The notes under the pieces: generated by a model
The model's input: only the letters and a program-made list of their open reading frames with translations
Databases searched by the model: none
What the model was told of the DNA's origin: nothing
Shown: in pieces, positions 12,691-23,520 of the stretch
Layout of the letters: every line of letters starts with the position of its first letter
Numbering within the stretch: the stretch's first letter is position 1
Position numbers and translations under genes: made by a program
NCBI RefSeq assembly: GCF_004210375.1
Contig: NC_134829.1
Span: 56,350,107-56,414,106 of the forward strand
Reading direction: 5' to 3'
Source: Tachypleus tridentatus
Lineage: Eukaryota > Arthropoda > Merostomata > Xiphosura > Limulidae
DNA length: 64,000 nucleotides

Positions 12691-14238
12691 TTTTAATATT
12701 TTGAACCATTCTTTTCTTTCAAATCGGATGGTGAGAACGTGGAACGATATTTTCTTCATAATATCTGTTTCAGAGGGTGAGACGGCTGAGAGATATCACA
12801 GAAGTTACCGAGTTTCCCCCTACACTTGTAACCACTTTCAGAAATTCGTGTGACTGTTGTGTGATAAATCAAAACAGGAACGTTATTACTTTTGAATATA
12901 ATGCGTGCACTGCTGCGACATTTGAAGTGATGAAACGACCTTCGCGTAATCATGTGACGTTCGACGAAGTATCTGACCAGCAAGTTACAACTTTTGGATA
13001 GAATGGGTTTATGAGTTTTATTTTTCTTAAATGCGTGAACAGTTTGAAACGTCGATGCACGCGACCTTAGTTGAAGATAAGTTAACGTACTTGCCAGGTT
13101 GTACAGGTAATATCTAGAGATGACGACTCCGTCAGTGTGTGTTGAGAACAACTCTTCATGCTGTGACAACTAATCACACTACATGTTTCATTCTTTAACC
13201 TATTCTTTTAAATTCCGGTCAGAACTATTGGATGGTTATGTGCGTTATCATCTCCAACTTACCAGTGACGGAAAAGAGGAAAGGCAATTCTACAACATCA
13301 TTCACCACCAACTATTTGATGTACTTAATTTTTACCGAACAGTGAAATTGTCGATCATATCCTAGCTCCTCCTACGTCTGAAAATGCTTACATGTTATTT
13401 CATTTGAATTGCGAATACACGCCCCTCAGAGAGCGACTCAAATGTCCTTACCACCATGTCTAGCCAGTCTGAAGAAAAGAAGTATCGTCCTCTTATAGAC
13501 AGCATTGTTTTCTTAAAGACTCCTTGTTCTGTTTATCCCTTTTTGTCTGATTTCTTTATTTTTATAACATTTCTTCACTTAGTAAAGATATTTTACGATG
13601 CTTAATGTCTTCTCGTCATGATCGAATCTCCTTTTTAATTACTTATTAAAAATTGTAATTAGTTCACTTGAATATAGTACAGACTAGACAGGTAAAACGA
13701 AATTACGATGCCAAGACCGGAGAATATTTGTTATTCTGAAGTGTTTCCTCCTTCTTGGTGCAGCTGGTTCATGTAAACGTTTTTCTTAAACAAGAATTCT
13801 TTGTTTTGGTTATGGAATTTTGTCGTGATAAACGATGTGTAACGTAGAGAGAGGACGATAGTCTCGAAGAGTAGATGGTTTTCGAAAATAGATGTTGCAT
13901 AACAGATAAGACATCTTCTGTACATTGGGCTTTATTCCACCGCTGTGATCTCCAACAACCCACAACTGTCAACGTACTATTACAACTTAAGCGTGTTTGG
14001 ACAAGGGTATAATTTTAGGAGTTTGAGAGTCACCATGCAACTTTGTCGTATTGAACACCTTAAACAAGTTTTGTGTGACAAGAAAACATCGGCTAGAGTG
14101 AAATCCCAGAATTGGTCACAAAATAACGAATATTAAATATTATTTAAGACGATCCCTAATTTTGTTAAGGGAATTTAATAGACGTATAAAATCGCTTATT
14201 ACGTTATCGTTTAATAATTCTGGTAAAAGAATACGTAT

Positions 14239-15788
14239 CTGCTACAAGATACGTGGCAGGGTGTATTGCGCAGGGTATCTCGTGTCTTGGTGTCGTGGCG
14301 ATTTCGTTCTTTGTCGCTACAGGGTAAATCTCTTGTGGTGAACTCCTTGGTGGCATCGGTGTTATGGTACCCGTTGAATATACTCCCGTAGCCAAGACAG
14401 TTTGAGGCTCGATTTCGCAAATGTATACTGGATTTTATTTGGCGGGGAGGTATACATAAAGTGGCATACGGTATTCTGATCCGGAGTTATGATTGTGGAG
14501 GTATCAACTTGGTTGATGTTAACACTCGTAAACTCGCATTCCGTTTGAAGTTGTTGCAGCGTTGTTTGGATGCTTCTTGTCCTTCCACCTTGCGACAACT
14601 TCTTTCTGGATTTTTTTCTTGTTATGGCAATCTCTCTTTGGGCTTTCGGATTCTTCAATGCCGTATTTTGCCACGTTTTGTGAAATCGTTACCTTTCTAT
14701 ATTCAGGAAATGTTTCATGCCTGGAAGGTTCTTCTTGGGGATAAAGGGATTGTCCCAGCTACTGTTTCTCCACAAATTTTTGATGAACCTTTGTTTTTCA
14801 ATCCGGCTATTGTTGATTTTCGCCACCGAACATTTCATTTTCCTGAATTTATTAACGCAGGTTTGGTTCAGGTCCGCCATTTATTGTACGAGGTGCTCCC
14901 TGCTTTTCTTCCGGTGGGGGCAGTGATTGAAATGTGTACGGACGCTGACCCGTTGGCCAATGTCCGCACAATTTTTCACATTTTCATATGCTCAAAGAGG
15001 CGTTGCCTGTGGACTGGTTGCCGGTTTTGTCCAACCAGCCGGCTCCTCTCCCATCGTCCACACGTGTTGTGGATTTATATTTTCTGGACCACTCTGATAA
15101 TCGAGTTCATTTTCAGGGTTTATCTGTGAAGCAACTGGTGGAACATTTACAGTTTTCACTCGCTACTATTTTCCCTGCTCCATTCTACTGGGGAGATATT
15201 GTTCCTCCTGGAGACTGGAAACGCATTCGTAAATACGCTTATTCTTCTTTTGTGGGTTTTTTTGTTTGTGATGTGGATTATTTACTGTGGTTGCGGGCGA
15301 TTACCACTAATGTCAAGCTGATACATATGGACAGACATCCCACAGGGTTGTGTACTTTCTGTTCCCAGGCGCCGGAAACCATAGACCATCTGTTTTTCCA
15401 ATGTCCTTTTGTACAGCCCTTGCGGTCATATGTATATAAATTATTGGCATTTTATTTTGGATGTCCCATATCAAACTGGGTATGGAGGAGATGCCTCTTA
15501 GTGGGATCTCATCCTTCGTTACCCAGGAGATGCTGGAACATATTCCGTTTGTTTACTAGTTTGGCACGTCAGGTTATATGTTCTGCTCGTTCAGTTTCTT
15601 TGGCACGAAATCGCGTAATTTATTTAATTTCCATGTTTAAAGTGCGTGTACGTAGACATATATATCTTCATTATCATAGATCTTTGTTACATAACTCATT
15701 AAAGGTTTTTTATTCTGTGTATTCTTATGTTGGTTGCTTGGTAACCCAAGGTGCCCAAGGTTATTTCTTGTGTACGTTGTTAAGATAA
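14239..15788 (+). pseudogene. LINE copy 1 ORF2 C-terminal fragment
   Basis: This is the C-terminal part of the LINE reverse-transcriptase protein, beginning after the RT active-site region. The frame is open from 14461 to about 15129, and then continues one base shifted (14988-15788) because one T is missing from a T run near 14971 relative to the full-length copy. It contains the C-terminal zinc-binding motif C-X2-C-X8-H-X4-C (GLCTFCSQAPETIDHLFFQC, about 15349-15405) and ends in GYFLCTLLR then TAA like the full-length copy. It lacks endonuclease and RT catalytic motifs, so it is dead on arrival. Confidence 0.85.
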
Positions 15789-16060
15789 GTTGTTATTTCA
15801 TTACATTTTTGTTACAATGAAAGATCCATTGATTTCTTGTTTGTTAATGTTCACTATAATATTTGTTGGATTACCTGCTGTTCCAATTACCTCTTTTATT
15901 TCTTTTTCCTTAATTTTATTAACTTTGTGGTAATTTTCAGCATGGTAATCTATAGAGTTATTGTTATATGCTAATTCATTAACTTGTGTTTTATTTGTTG
16001 TATTTCTGTGTATACCCCCTCGTTGAGGTGGGATAAATAAAGAGAAAAAAAAACAAAAAA
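14239..16060 (+). mobile_element. LINE copy 1: 5'-truncated Tx1-like non-LTR retrotransposon
   Basis: From about 14239 the sequence matches the full-length copy from about 19832 onward at roughly 95% or better through its 3' UTR (ending GGGATAAATAAAGAG plus an A-rich tail). The tail runs straight into the 3' part of a tRNA-Val gene at 16061. At the 5' side, array sequence stops at about 14232, some 340 bases short of where the tRNA insertion site should be, and about seven unmatched bases (ACGTATC) lie at the joint. This suggests 5' truncation with loss of target DNA. Confidence 0.9.
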
Positions 16061-16110
16061 ACATCCGCCTAACACGCGGATGGTCCCAGGTTCGATCCCT
16101 GGCAGGCACA
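16061..16110 (+). pseudogene. tRNA-Val 3' part between LINE copies 1 and 2
   Basis: Fifty bases match tRNA-Val nt 24-73 with one change (GCGGATGG for GCGGAAGG). It starts directly after the A-rich tail of LINE copy 1 and ends against the first bases of LINE copy 2 (TTTGGAAAGCGCC). It has the anticodon arm, T arm and B box, but no D arm or 5' acceptor strand. It is also the left copy of the ~50-bp target duplication made when LINE copy 2 inserted. Confidence 0.92.
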
Positions 16111-16253
16111 TTTGGAAAGCGCCGGTTTTCGTCATCGAGTGCAGACGTGTTTTTCGAGCTCCTGATTGCCTTAGTGTAAATTTAACAGCTAAGCCTAGTG
16201 AGCGTGTACTTCTTTTTTTTTGCTAGATTTTGCATTTTTCAAGTTGTTTGACG

Positions 16254-17435
16254 ATGTCTTCATCAACCAAGAAGGTCATGGAAGTTATGCGTCGTACTGT
16301 TTTCGTGGAAACGACAACTTCAAGCCATGGGGACGTTATCCATTCTGTTATTTCTACGTTTGGTGCTGCTTCGGTCACTGCTGTTGTTCCTCGCCCGGGT
16401 GGTTATGAGGTAACTTTTGTTCTTCCCGCAGATGTGGACCTGGCTATAGATGTTGGTCTAGTTGTCAATGGTGTACTTTGTTCGACTAATGGCGTCACTA
16501 AACGCACTATTACTGTGTCATTTATGGACGTCCCAGAATATATCGACGATGATATTATACTAAATAAACTTAAAGATTATGATTGTGAAGTGAAAAGCCC
16601 TATTGTGTGGAAGAGGGACCAGGGCATATACTTAGGTATACGCCATGTTCGTGTGTGTTTTAGTGAGAAGTGTATCTCTTTGCCGTACGTAGTGAAAGTT
16701 TTTTATCCTTTGGGCAAGGCAATAATGTTAAAAGTGAAGCATGATCGCCAGTCAAAAGTGTGTAATTTATGTTTGGGGGCGGATCATCTATATCGCGATT
16801 GCACCCAGTTTATATGCCGACATTGTCATATGCAGGGACACGTCCGTCAACGTTGTCCCAAGCTTGTTGTTCCTCGAACTTCCTCTAGTGACGACGCTGA
16901 AGTGGCCACGCCTACTACTTCTCGTGACGCTGCTGAAGTAGTCACGGCTGCTCCCTCTCGTGCAGTGCCTCATGATGTTGACACCATTTCTGTTTGTCCA
17001 CGCGTTGATTCGGAGGTTCCCCTTTCAAAGAAGGCTGCAGCTACCCATCGGGTGGTGGACGATGTTTCTGCCCGACGATCGACGGTTTCTGGTGGGGCCA
17101 GGAACGGGCAAGTAGTCACCCCCCTGCTGGAGGACGCATTTTTGATCGTCACTTCCCGCCACTTCCGGTTAGTGGTGAGAGTTCCGCCGGCGATGTGGAG
17201 GTGCCTCTTCCTCGTCGTTGGAGGTATGCTAGTGTGGTGGCAATGTCTCCTGGTGACACTTCTGAGAAGGGCAGTGGACGAAAACGGGTGTCGGACGTGC
17301 CAATACTACGGATATCTTGGGCGAATGCGAAGGCGGTGTCGCAGCCTTAAATGTGTTTTTTGTGACAGTTTGTTTGTTTCAGTTCGTGTAAGACTGTCAT
17401 TTATTGTTATTTTAACTTTGTGCATATTTGCTTAG
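16254..17435 (+). CDS. LINE copy 2 ORF1: RNA-binding protein with two CCHC zinc knuckles
   Basis: 393 codons from ATG at 16254 (context GACGATGT; an upstream in-frame extension lacks ATG). In LINEs of this type ORF1 protein binds the element RNA and helps form the ribonucleoprotein that returns to the nucleus. Residues about 1-165 have no clear fold to me. About 170-201 hold two adjacent C-X2-C-X4-H-X4-C knuckles (CNLCLGADHLYRDC and CRHCHMQGHVRQRC). A Ser/Ala/Val-rich low-complexity stretch follows (about 205-330), and the end is basic with further cysteines (CRTCQYYGYLGRMRRRC). The frame is open throughout, unlike ORF2. The stop at 17433 is about 80 bases before the ORF2 start. Confidence 0.85.
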   Translation: MSSSTKKVMEVMRRTVFVETTTSSHGDVIHSVISTFGAASVTAVVPRPGGYEVTFVLPADVDLAIDVGLVVNGVLCSTNGVTKRTITVSFMDVPEYIDDDIILNKLKDYDCEVKSPIVWKRDQGIYLGIRHVRVCFSEKCISLPYVVKVFYPLGKAIMLKVKHDRQSKVCNLCLGADHLYRDCTQFICRHCHMQGHVRQRCPKLVVPRTSSSDDAEVATPTTSRDAAEVVTAAPSRAVPHDVDTISVCPRVDSEVPLSKKAAATHRVVDDVSARRSTVSGGARNGQVVTPLLEDAFLIVTSRHFRLVVRVPPAMWRCLFLVVGGMLVWWQCLLVTLLRRAVDENGCRTCQYYGYLGRMRRRCRSLKCVFCDSLFVSVRVRLSFIVILTLCIFA

Positions 17436-17513
17436 ATCTTTACATTTATTCTTGTTATTTTTGTGTTTGTGACAGTTTCCTTTCAATTCTTGTACCTTTA
17501 CTTTCTCTTTAGC

Positions 17514-20500
17514 ATGGTATATTTACTAGGGGTGGGAGTTTTGAATTGTAATGGGTTGCGTAATGTTAGTAAGCTGGCTTATTACCTGGATTACTTTGTT
17601 ACTAATTTTGATGTTGTTTGTTTACAGGAAACGTTTTTCACTGATAATTTTTTATGATGTCGTTCTGAAATTTTGGCCAGGTGTAGTTTTTTTAATAATT
17701 CTACTTCTGGCCGACAAGGGGTTGCCATATTGGTACAGCAGTTTTTGTGTGATAATGTTACATTCGTTTCTTCTGATGGGGTGGGTAGGGTTCTGACAGT
17801 CAAATTCAGTTTCGAGTCTTTGTCTTATCTGTTATCATCTGTGTACGCTCCTCGCGATATCTCCGAGCGACGGGGAATTTTTCCAAAACTTGGAGTATTG
17901 TTTGGATGGTTGCACGGGATTGCTTGTTGTGGGAGATTTTAATTGTGTGGTGGATGTGGCACGCGATCGATTTCCGGTCCGTTTCTACCGTGACGCCAGC
18001 CGTTCGGCTTTTGTACAGTTTCTTAATACGTTTGATTTACTTGATGCGCATTCACTCATATCGCCGACTACACCTGGTTTCACATGGAAGCGTTTTGTTA
18101 ATGGTGAGATGATGTCGTCTCGTATTGATAGGGTTTTGCTTTCTTCTACCTTGCAGGGGACTGTCCAACGTTTACGTACGTTGTGGTTTCCTGCTACAGA
18201 TCACGCTTTATTGGGCTTCGACCTTACTCTGCGACCAATTGTCAGAGCTCCTAATTTCTGGCACTTCAATAACCAGTTATTGAGGGATGCCGAATATGTG
18301 AAAGCCATTAAGCTGTTGATCGCCAGAAGTCGTAGTTGGTCAGTCTATGGGACTGATAAAATTAAGTGGTATGAACAATTGAAATGCGCGTTCCGTTTAC
18401 TTACCGAGCGTTATTCGATTCTTCGTGCGCGGGCATCCCGTTCTCGCAAATGTCAGCTTGAGTCGTCCATCAATCGTGAGCTTCGAAAACTGTCCCGTTT
18501 CCTGGTAGGTCTAAGGTCAAATTGTATGAACTTGAAGATGCATTGGAGACTTTGGATCACGATACCATAGAGGGGCGAGGATTCGATCTCATATTCGTTG
18601 GTTTGAGGAGGGTGAGAGATCTACGTCTTACTTTCTTCGTATGGAAAAGGTCCGTCAAAGCAGAATTGAGTTTCGATCCATGCTCACTGATAGGGGTGTG
18701 GAGGTGTCCGGTGTGGAAGATATAGCTGCTGTTTTACATCAGTATTATTCCGCACTGTACTCTAAGGATATCGTTCTGCAGGCAGACATAGATTTAGTTC
18801 TCTCATTTGTTGATCGAACTCTTTCCAGTGAACAAGCTAATATTTGTGATGCTCCATTCACGGTTCCGGAAGTTCTCGCTGCTTTAGACAGTTTACCGCT
18901 GGGCAAATCTCCTGGTATGGATGGTTTAACCTCCGAATTTTACAAATATTTTCTCCCTCTTTTTGTTGACGACTTTTATCTGTCTTGTCTCAACTGTTCC
19001 ACTCTCCACAGTTGCTCCGTACAATGTGTTCTGGGGTATTGTTCCTATCCCGAAAGGCGGGGATCGACGGTTGGCGGCTAACAGCCGGCCTTTGACATTG
19101 CTTTGTACTGACTATAAGCTTTTGGCCAAAGTGCTGGCTCGTCGCCTTTCGTCTGTGATCTCCAGTTTAGTTTCAGATGACCAATCCGGGTGTATACCTG
19201 GACGGGACGTTGCTGATACTCCGTTAACACTCGTTTTGCTATTGCAGTCTTTAGCACGTACCGGCCAGGGTGGAATCTTTTTGAAGCTCGATCAGATGCA
19301 AGCCTTTGATCGGGTGGCCTATGACTATCTATTTCAACTTCTTCTGCGTATGGGTTTTGGTTCTACTTTTGTTCATTGGGTTCGTCTTTGCTATACTTCT
19401 ATTTCTAGTTGTGTAAAGTTTAATGGATTTCTCACTAATGATTTTGCTATTACTCGGGGTATTCGTCAAGGATGCCCAATGTCTGCTCTACTTTACGTTC
19501 TCAGTGTCGAACCGTTACGAAATATGTTAGTCCATAATGTACATATTACTGGTATTGGTGGTGATGTGCTACTCACCAAGCCTTCACTTACTTATCAGCA
19601 TGCTGATGATACCACCTTAACCTTACGAGACGCCGAATCTTTGCCGCATGTGTTGGATGTCTGCCAAACTTTTGGCAAAGCTACTGGTGGGAAGATCAAC
19701 TGGACCAAGAGTCAGGGTTTGTGGGTTGGGTGTTTGGCCTCTTCTGCAGACTTCGTCCTTGGTGAGTTGAGAATTTCCCAGGATCCTATTCGGATTTTGG
19801 GAATAGTTTTCCACTCTAATTTCGATGTCATGCTGCAAGATACGTGGCAGGGTGTATTGCGCAGGGTATCTCGTGTCTTGGTGTCGTGGCGATTTCGTTC
19901 TTTGTCGCTAAAGGGTAAATCTCTTGTGGTGAACTCCTTGGTGGCATCGGTGTTATGGTACCCGTTGAATACACTCCCGTTGGCAAGACAGTTTGAGGCT
20001 CGATTTCGCAAATGTATACTGGATTTTATTTGGCGGGGAGGTATACATAAAGTGGCATACGGTATTCTGATTCGGAGTTATGATTGTGGAGGTATCAACT
20101 TGGTTGATGTTAATACTCGTAAACTCGCATTCCGTTTGAAGTTGTTGCAGCGTTGTTTGGATGCTTCTTGTCCTTCCACCTTGCGACAACTTCTTTTTGG
20201 ATGTTTTTCTTGTTATGGTAATCTCTCTTTGGGCTTTCGGATTCTTCAATGCCGTATTTTGCCACGTTTTGTGAAATCGTTACCTTTCTATATTCAGGAA
20301 ATGTTTCATGCCTGGAAGGTTCTTCTTGGGGATAAAGGGATTGTCCCAGCTCCTCTTTCCCCACAAATTTTTGATGAACCTTTGTTTTTCAATCCGGCTA
20401 TTGTTGATGTTCGCCACCGAACATTTCATTTTCCCGAATTTATTAACGCAGGTTTGGTTCAGGTCCGCCATTTAATGTACGAAGTGCTCCCTGCTTTTCT

Positions 20501-21380
20501 TCCGGTGGGGGCAGTGATTGAAATGTGTACGGACGCTGACCCGTTGGCCAATGCCCGCACAATTTTTTCACATTTTCATATGCTCAAGGAGGCGTTGCCT
20601 GTGGAGTGGTTGCCGATTTTGTCTACCCAGCCGGCTCCTCTTCCGTCGTCCACATGTGTTGTGGATTTATATTTTCTGGACCAGTCTGATAATCGAGTTC
20701 ATTTTCAAGGTTTATCTGTGAGGCAACTGGTGGGACATTTACAGTTTTCACTCGCTACTAATTTCCCTGCTCCATTCTACTGGATGGATATTGTTCCTCC
20801 TGGAGACTGGAAACCCATTCGTAAAAACGCTTATTCTTCTTTTGTGGGTTTTTTTGTTTGCGATGTGGATTATTTACTCTGGTTGCGGGCGTTTACCACT
20901 AATGTCAAGCTGATACACATGGACAGACATCCCACAGGGTTGTGCATTTTCTGTTCCCAGGCGCCGGAAACCATAGACCATCTGTTTTTCCAATGTCCTT
21001 TTGTACAGCCCTTGTGGTCATATGTATATAAATTATTGGCGTTTTATTTTGGATGTCCCATATCAAACTGGGTATGGAGGAGATGCCTCTTAGTGGGATC
21101 TCATCCTTCGTTACCCAGGAGATGCTGGAACATATTCCGTTTAATTACTAGTTTGTCACGTCAGGTTATATGTTCTACTCGTTCAGTTTCTTTGGCACGA
21201 AATCGCGTCATTCATTTAATTTCCATGTTTAAAGTGCGTGTACGTAGACATATTCATCTCCATTATCAGCGATCATTGTTACATGACTTATTAAATGTGT
21301 TTTATTCTGTGTATTCTTATGTTGGTAGCTTGGTAACCCAAGGTGCCCAAGGTTATTTCTTGTGTACGTTGCTAAGATAA
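17514..21380 (+). pseudogene. LINE copy 2 ORF2: endonuclease-reverse transcriptase, frame-broken
   Basis: This encodes the enzyme for target-primed reverse transcription. The N-terminal APE-type endonuclease motifs are visible: GVLNCNGLRN (17535), CLQET (17620s), GDFNC (17932), SRIDRVLL (18118) and TDHALLGFDL (18199). The RT follows: PLTLLCTDYKLLAKVLARRL, GCIPGRD, KLDQMQAFDRV, GIRQGCPMSALLY and QHADDTTL (catalytic HADD at 19599-19610, where Y/FADD is usual). Near 20942-20997 is the C-terminal C-X2-C-X8-H-X4-C. The frame changes at about 17660, 17890, 18520-18640 and 18960, so the copy is not translatable as one protein. The stretch from 18963 to the TAA at 21378 is open for 805 codons. The insertion is probably recent given its similarity to copy 1. 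Confidence 0.85.
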
Positions 21381-21652
21381 GTTGTTATTTCGTTATATTT
21401 TTGTTACCAATGAAAGGTCCATTGGTTTCTTGTTTTGTTAATGTTCACTATAATGTTTGTTGGATTGCCTGCTGTTCCAATTTCCTCTTTTATTTATTTT
21501 TCCTTAATTTTATTAACTTTGTGGTAATTTTCAGCATGGTAATCTTTAGAGTTATTGTTACATGCTAATTCATTAACTTGTGTTTTATTTGTTGTATTTC
21601 TGTGTATACCCCCTCGTTGAGGTGGGATAAATAAAGAGAAAAAAAACAAAAA

Positions 21653-21701
21653 ACATCCGCTAACACGCGGAATGTCCCAGGTTCGATCCCTGGCAGGAAC
21701 A
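21653..21701 (+). pseudogene. tRNA-Val 3' part after LINE copy 2
   Basis: Matches tRNA-Val from nt 24 to 73 with a missing C (CCGCTAACAC), an A/T change (GGAATGTCC) and GGAACA for GGCACA at the end. It starts directly after the LINE tail and is followed by TTTT and then normal array spacer. It is the right copy of the ~50-bp target duplication of LINE copy 2. Confidence 0.9.
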
Positions 21702-23520
21702 TTTTATTATTTTAAACCATTCGTTTTCTTTCAAATCGGATGGTGAGAAAGTGGATCGATATTTTCTTCATAATATCTGGGTCAGAGCGTGAGACGGATG
21801 AGAGATATCACAGAAGTTACCGAGTTTCCCCTACACTTGTAACCACTTTCAGAAATTCGTGTGACTGTTGTGTGATAAATCAAAACAGGAACGTTATTAC
21901 TTTTGAATATAATGCGTGCACTGCTGCGACATTTGATGTGCTGAAACGACCTTCGCGTAATCATGTCACGTTCGACGAAGTATCTGACCAGCAGGTTACA
22001 ACTCTTGGATAGAATGGGTTTATGAGTTTTATTTTTCTTAAACGCGTGAATAGTTTGAAACGTCGATGCACGCGACCTTATTTGAAGATAAGTTAACGTA
22101 CTTGCCAGGTTGTACAGGTAATATCTAGAGATCACGATTCCGTCAGTTTGTGTTGAGAACAACTCTTCATGCTGTGACAACTAATCACACTACATGTTTC
22201 ATTCTTTAACCTATTCTTTTAAATTCCGGTCAGAACTATTGGATGGTTATGTGCGTTATCATCTCCAACTTACCAGTGACGGAAAAGAGGAAAGGCAATT
22301 CTACAACATCATTCACCACCAACTATTTGATGTACTTAATTTTTACCGAACAATGAAATTTTCGATCATATCCTAACTCCTTCTACGTCTGAAAATGATT
22401 ACATGTTACTTCATTTGAATTGGGAATACACGCCCCTCAGAGAGCGACTCAAATGTCCTTACCACCATGTCTAGCCAATCTGAAGAAGAGAAGTAGCGTC
22501 CTCCTATAGACAGCATTGTTTTCTTCAAGACTCCTTGTTCTGCTTATCCCTTTTTGTCTGATTTCTTTATTTTTATAACATTTCTTCACTTAGTAAAGAT
22601 GTTTTACGATGCTTAATGTCTTCTTGTCATGATCGATTCTCCTGTTTTACGTACTTATTAAAAAATTGTATTTAGTTCACTTGAATATAGTACAGACTAG
22701 ACAGGTAAAAAGAAATTACGATGCCAAGACCGGAGAATATTTGTTATTCTGAAGTGTTTCTAGGTGCAGCTGGTTCATGTAAACGTTTTTCTTAAACAAG
22801 AATTCTTTGTTTTCGTAATGGCATTTTGAACGTGAAGAACGATTTGTTACATAGAGAGAGGACGATAGTCTCGAAGAGTAGATGGTTTTCGAAAAGAGAT
22901 GTGGCATAATAGATAAGACATCTTCTGTACATTGGGCTTTATTCCACCGCTGTGATCTCCTCAAACCACAACTGTCAACGTACTATTACAACTAAAGCGT
23001 GTTTGGACAAGGTTATCATTTTAGGAGTTTGAGAGTCACCATGCAACTTTGTCGTATTGAACACCTTAAACAAGTTGTGTGTGACAAGAAAACATCGGCT
23101 ATAGTGGAATCCCAGAATTGGTCACAAAATAACGAATATTAAATATTATTTAAGACGACCCCTAATTTTGTTAATGGATTTATTAGACGTATAAAATCGC
23201 TTATTACGTTATCGTTTAATAATTCTGATAAAAAAATTAATGCTATGAAAATGTTCTGTTCAGTTTTTGACAGAGAGAGAAAAGACTGAGGAAAGAAAAC
23301 TTTGCGTTTTGCACGTTTAAAAGCAATTAAACGAGGTGTGAAAACGTTTGATACTGTGGGCTCGATAAAGTCGTTGAAAGACACGTTAGCACATTGGAAA
23401 AATACTTTTGGCTTTGGTAGACAAGGAGAGTGTTATTTTTTCTTACTGTTAGACGTTAAGCTGTCATTGTATTTTTTTGTTTGTTTAGAGTGCGAAATAT
23501 ATATTTTGAAACGAGAATAA
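21702..23520 (+). repeat. Array unit to the right of LINE copy 2, mildly diverged
   Basis: Collinear with the 1.935-kb unit from just after the tRNA to about 85 bases before the next tRNA. Scattered substitutions and small deletions (for example loss of CTCCTTCTT near 22760) make it clearly more diverged than the left array copies. The tRNA that should follow at about 23600 is replaced by LINE copy 3. Confidence 0.92.

Larger units (their letters stand above)
1..14232 (+). repeat. Tandem array of ~1.935-kb units, each with one tRNA-Val(AAC) gene
   Basis: Seven tRNA genes start at 1003, 2937, 4872, 6807, 8742, 10678 and 12616, giving spacings of 1934, 1935, 1935, 1935, 1936 and 1938 bases. 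The window opens inside a unit and the array is cut at about 14232 by a LINE. Copies are nearly identical. Shared variants (for example AAACGAG for AAAGGAG near the start of the stretch upstream of the tRNA, and CAGAGAGCG for CGGAGAGAG) separate left-hand from right-hand copies, which points to local homogenisation. Apart from the tRNA I recognise no gene in the unit. Several short frames recur in every copy, but with copies this similar that recurrence says nothing about coding. Confidence 0.97.
16111..21652 (+). mobile_element. LINE copy 2: near full-length Tx1-like retrotransposon in a tRNA-Val gene
   Basis: This 5.54-kb element has a 5' UTR (16111-16253), ORF1 with two CCHC zinc knuckles, ORF2 with an apurinic-type endonuclease, RT and a C-terminal CCHC, a 3' UTR, and an A-rich tail ending in ACAAAAAA. 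Both ends abut tRNA-Val 3' parts (16061-16110 and 21653-21701), so it is flanked by an unusually long ~50-bp target duplication. The architecture and RT wording (PLTLLCTDYKLLAKVLARRL, DQSGCIPGRD) fit the Tx1 group of the L1 superfamily as I know it. That group includes families specific for multicopy RNA genes. Family assignment is by eye. Confidence 0.9.

Noticed and set aside
19712-20471. Minus-strand frames of 60-100 codons within the LINE ORF2
   Set aside because: Shadows of the RT-coding strand; no domains of their own.
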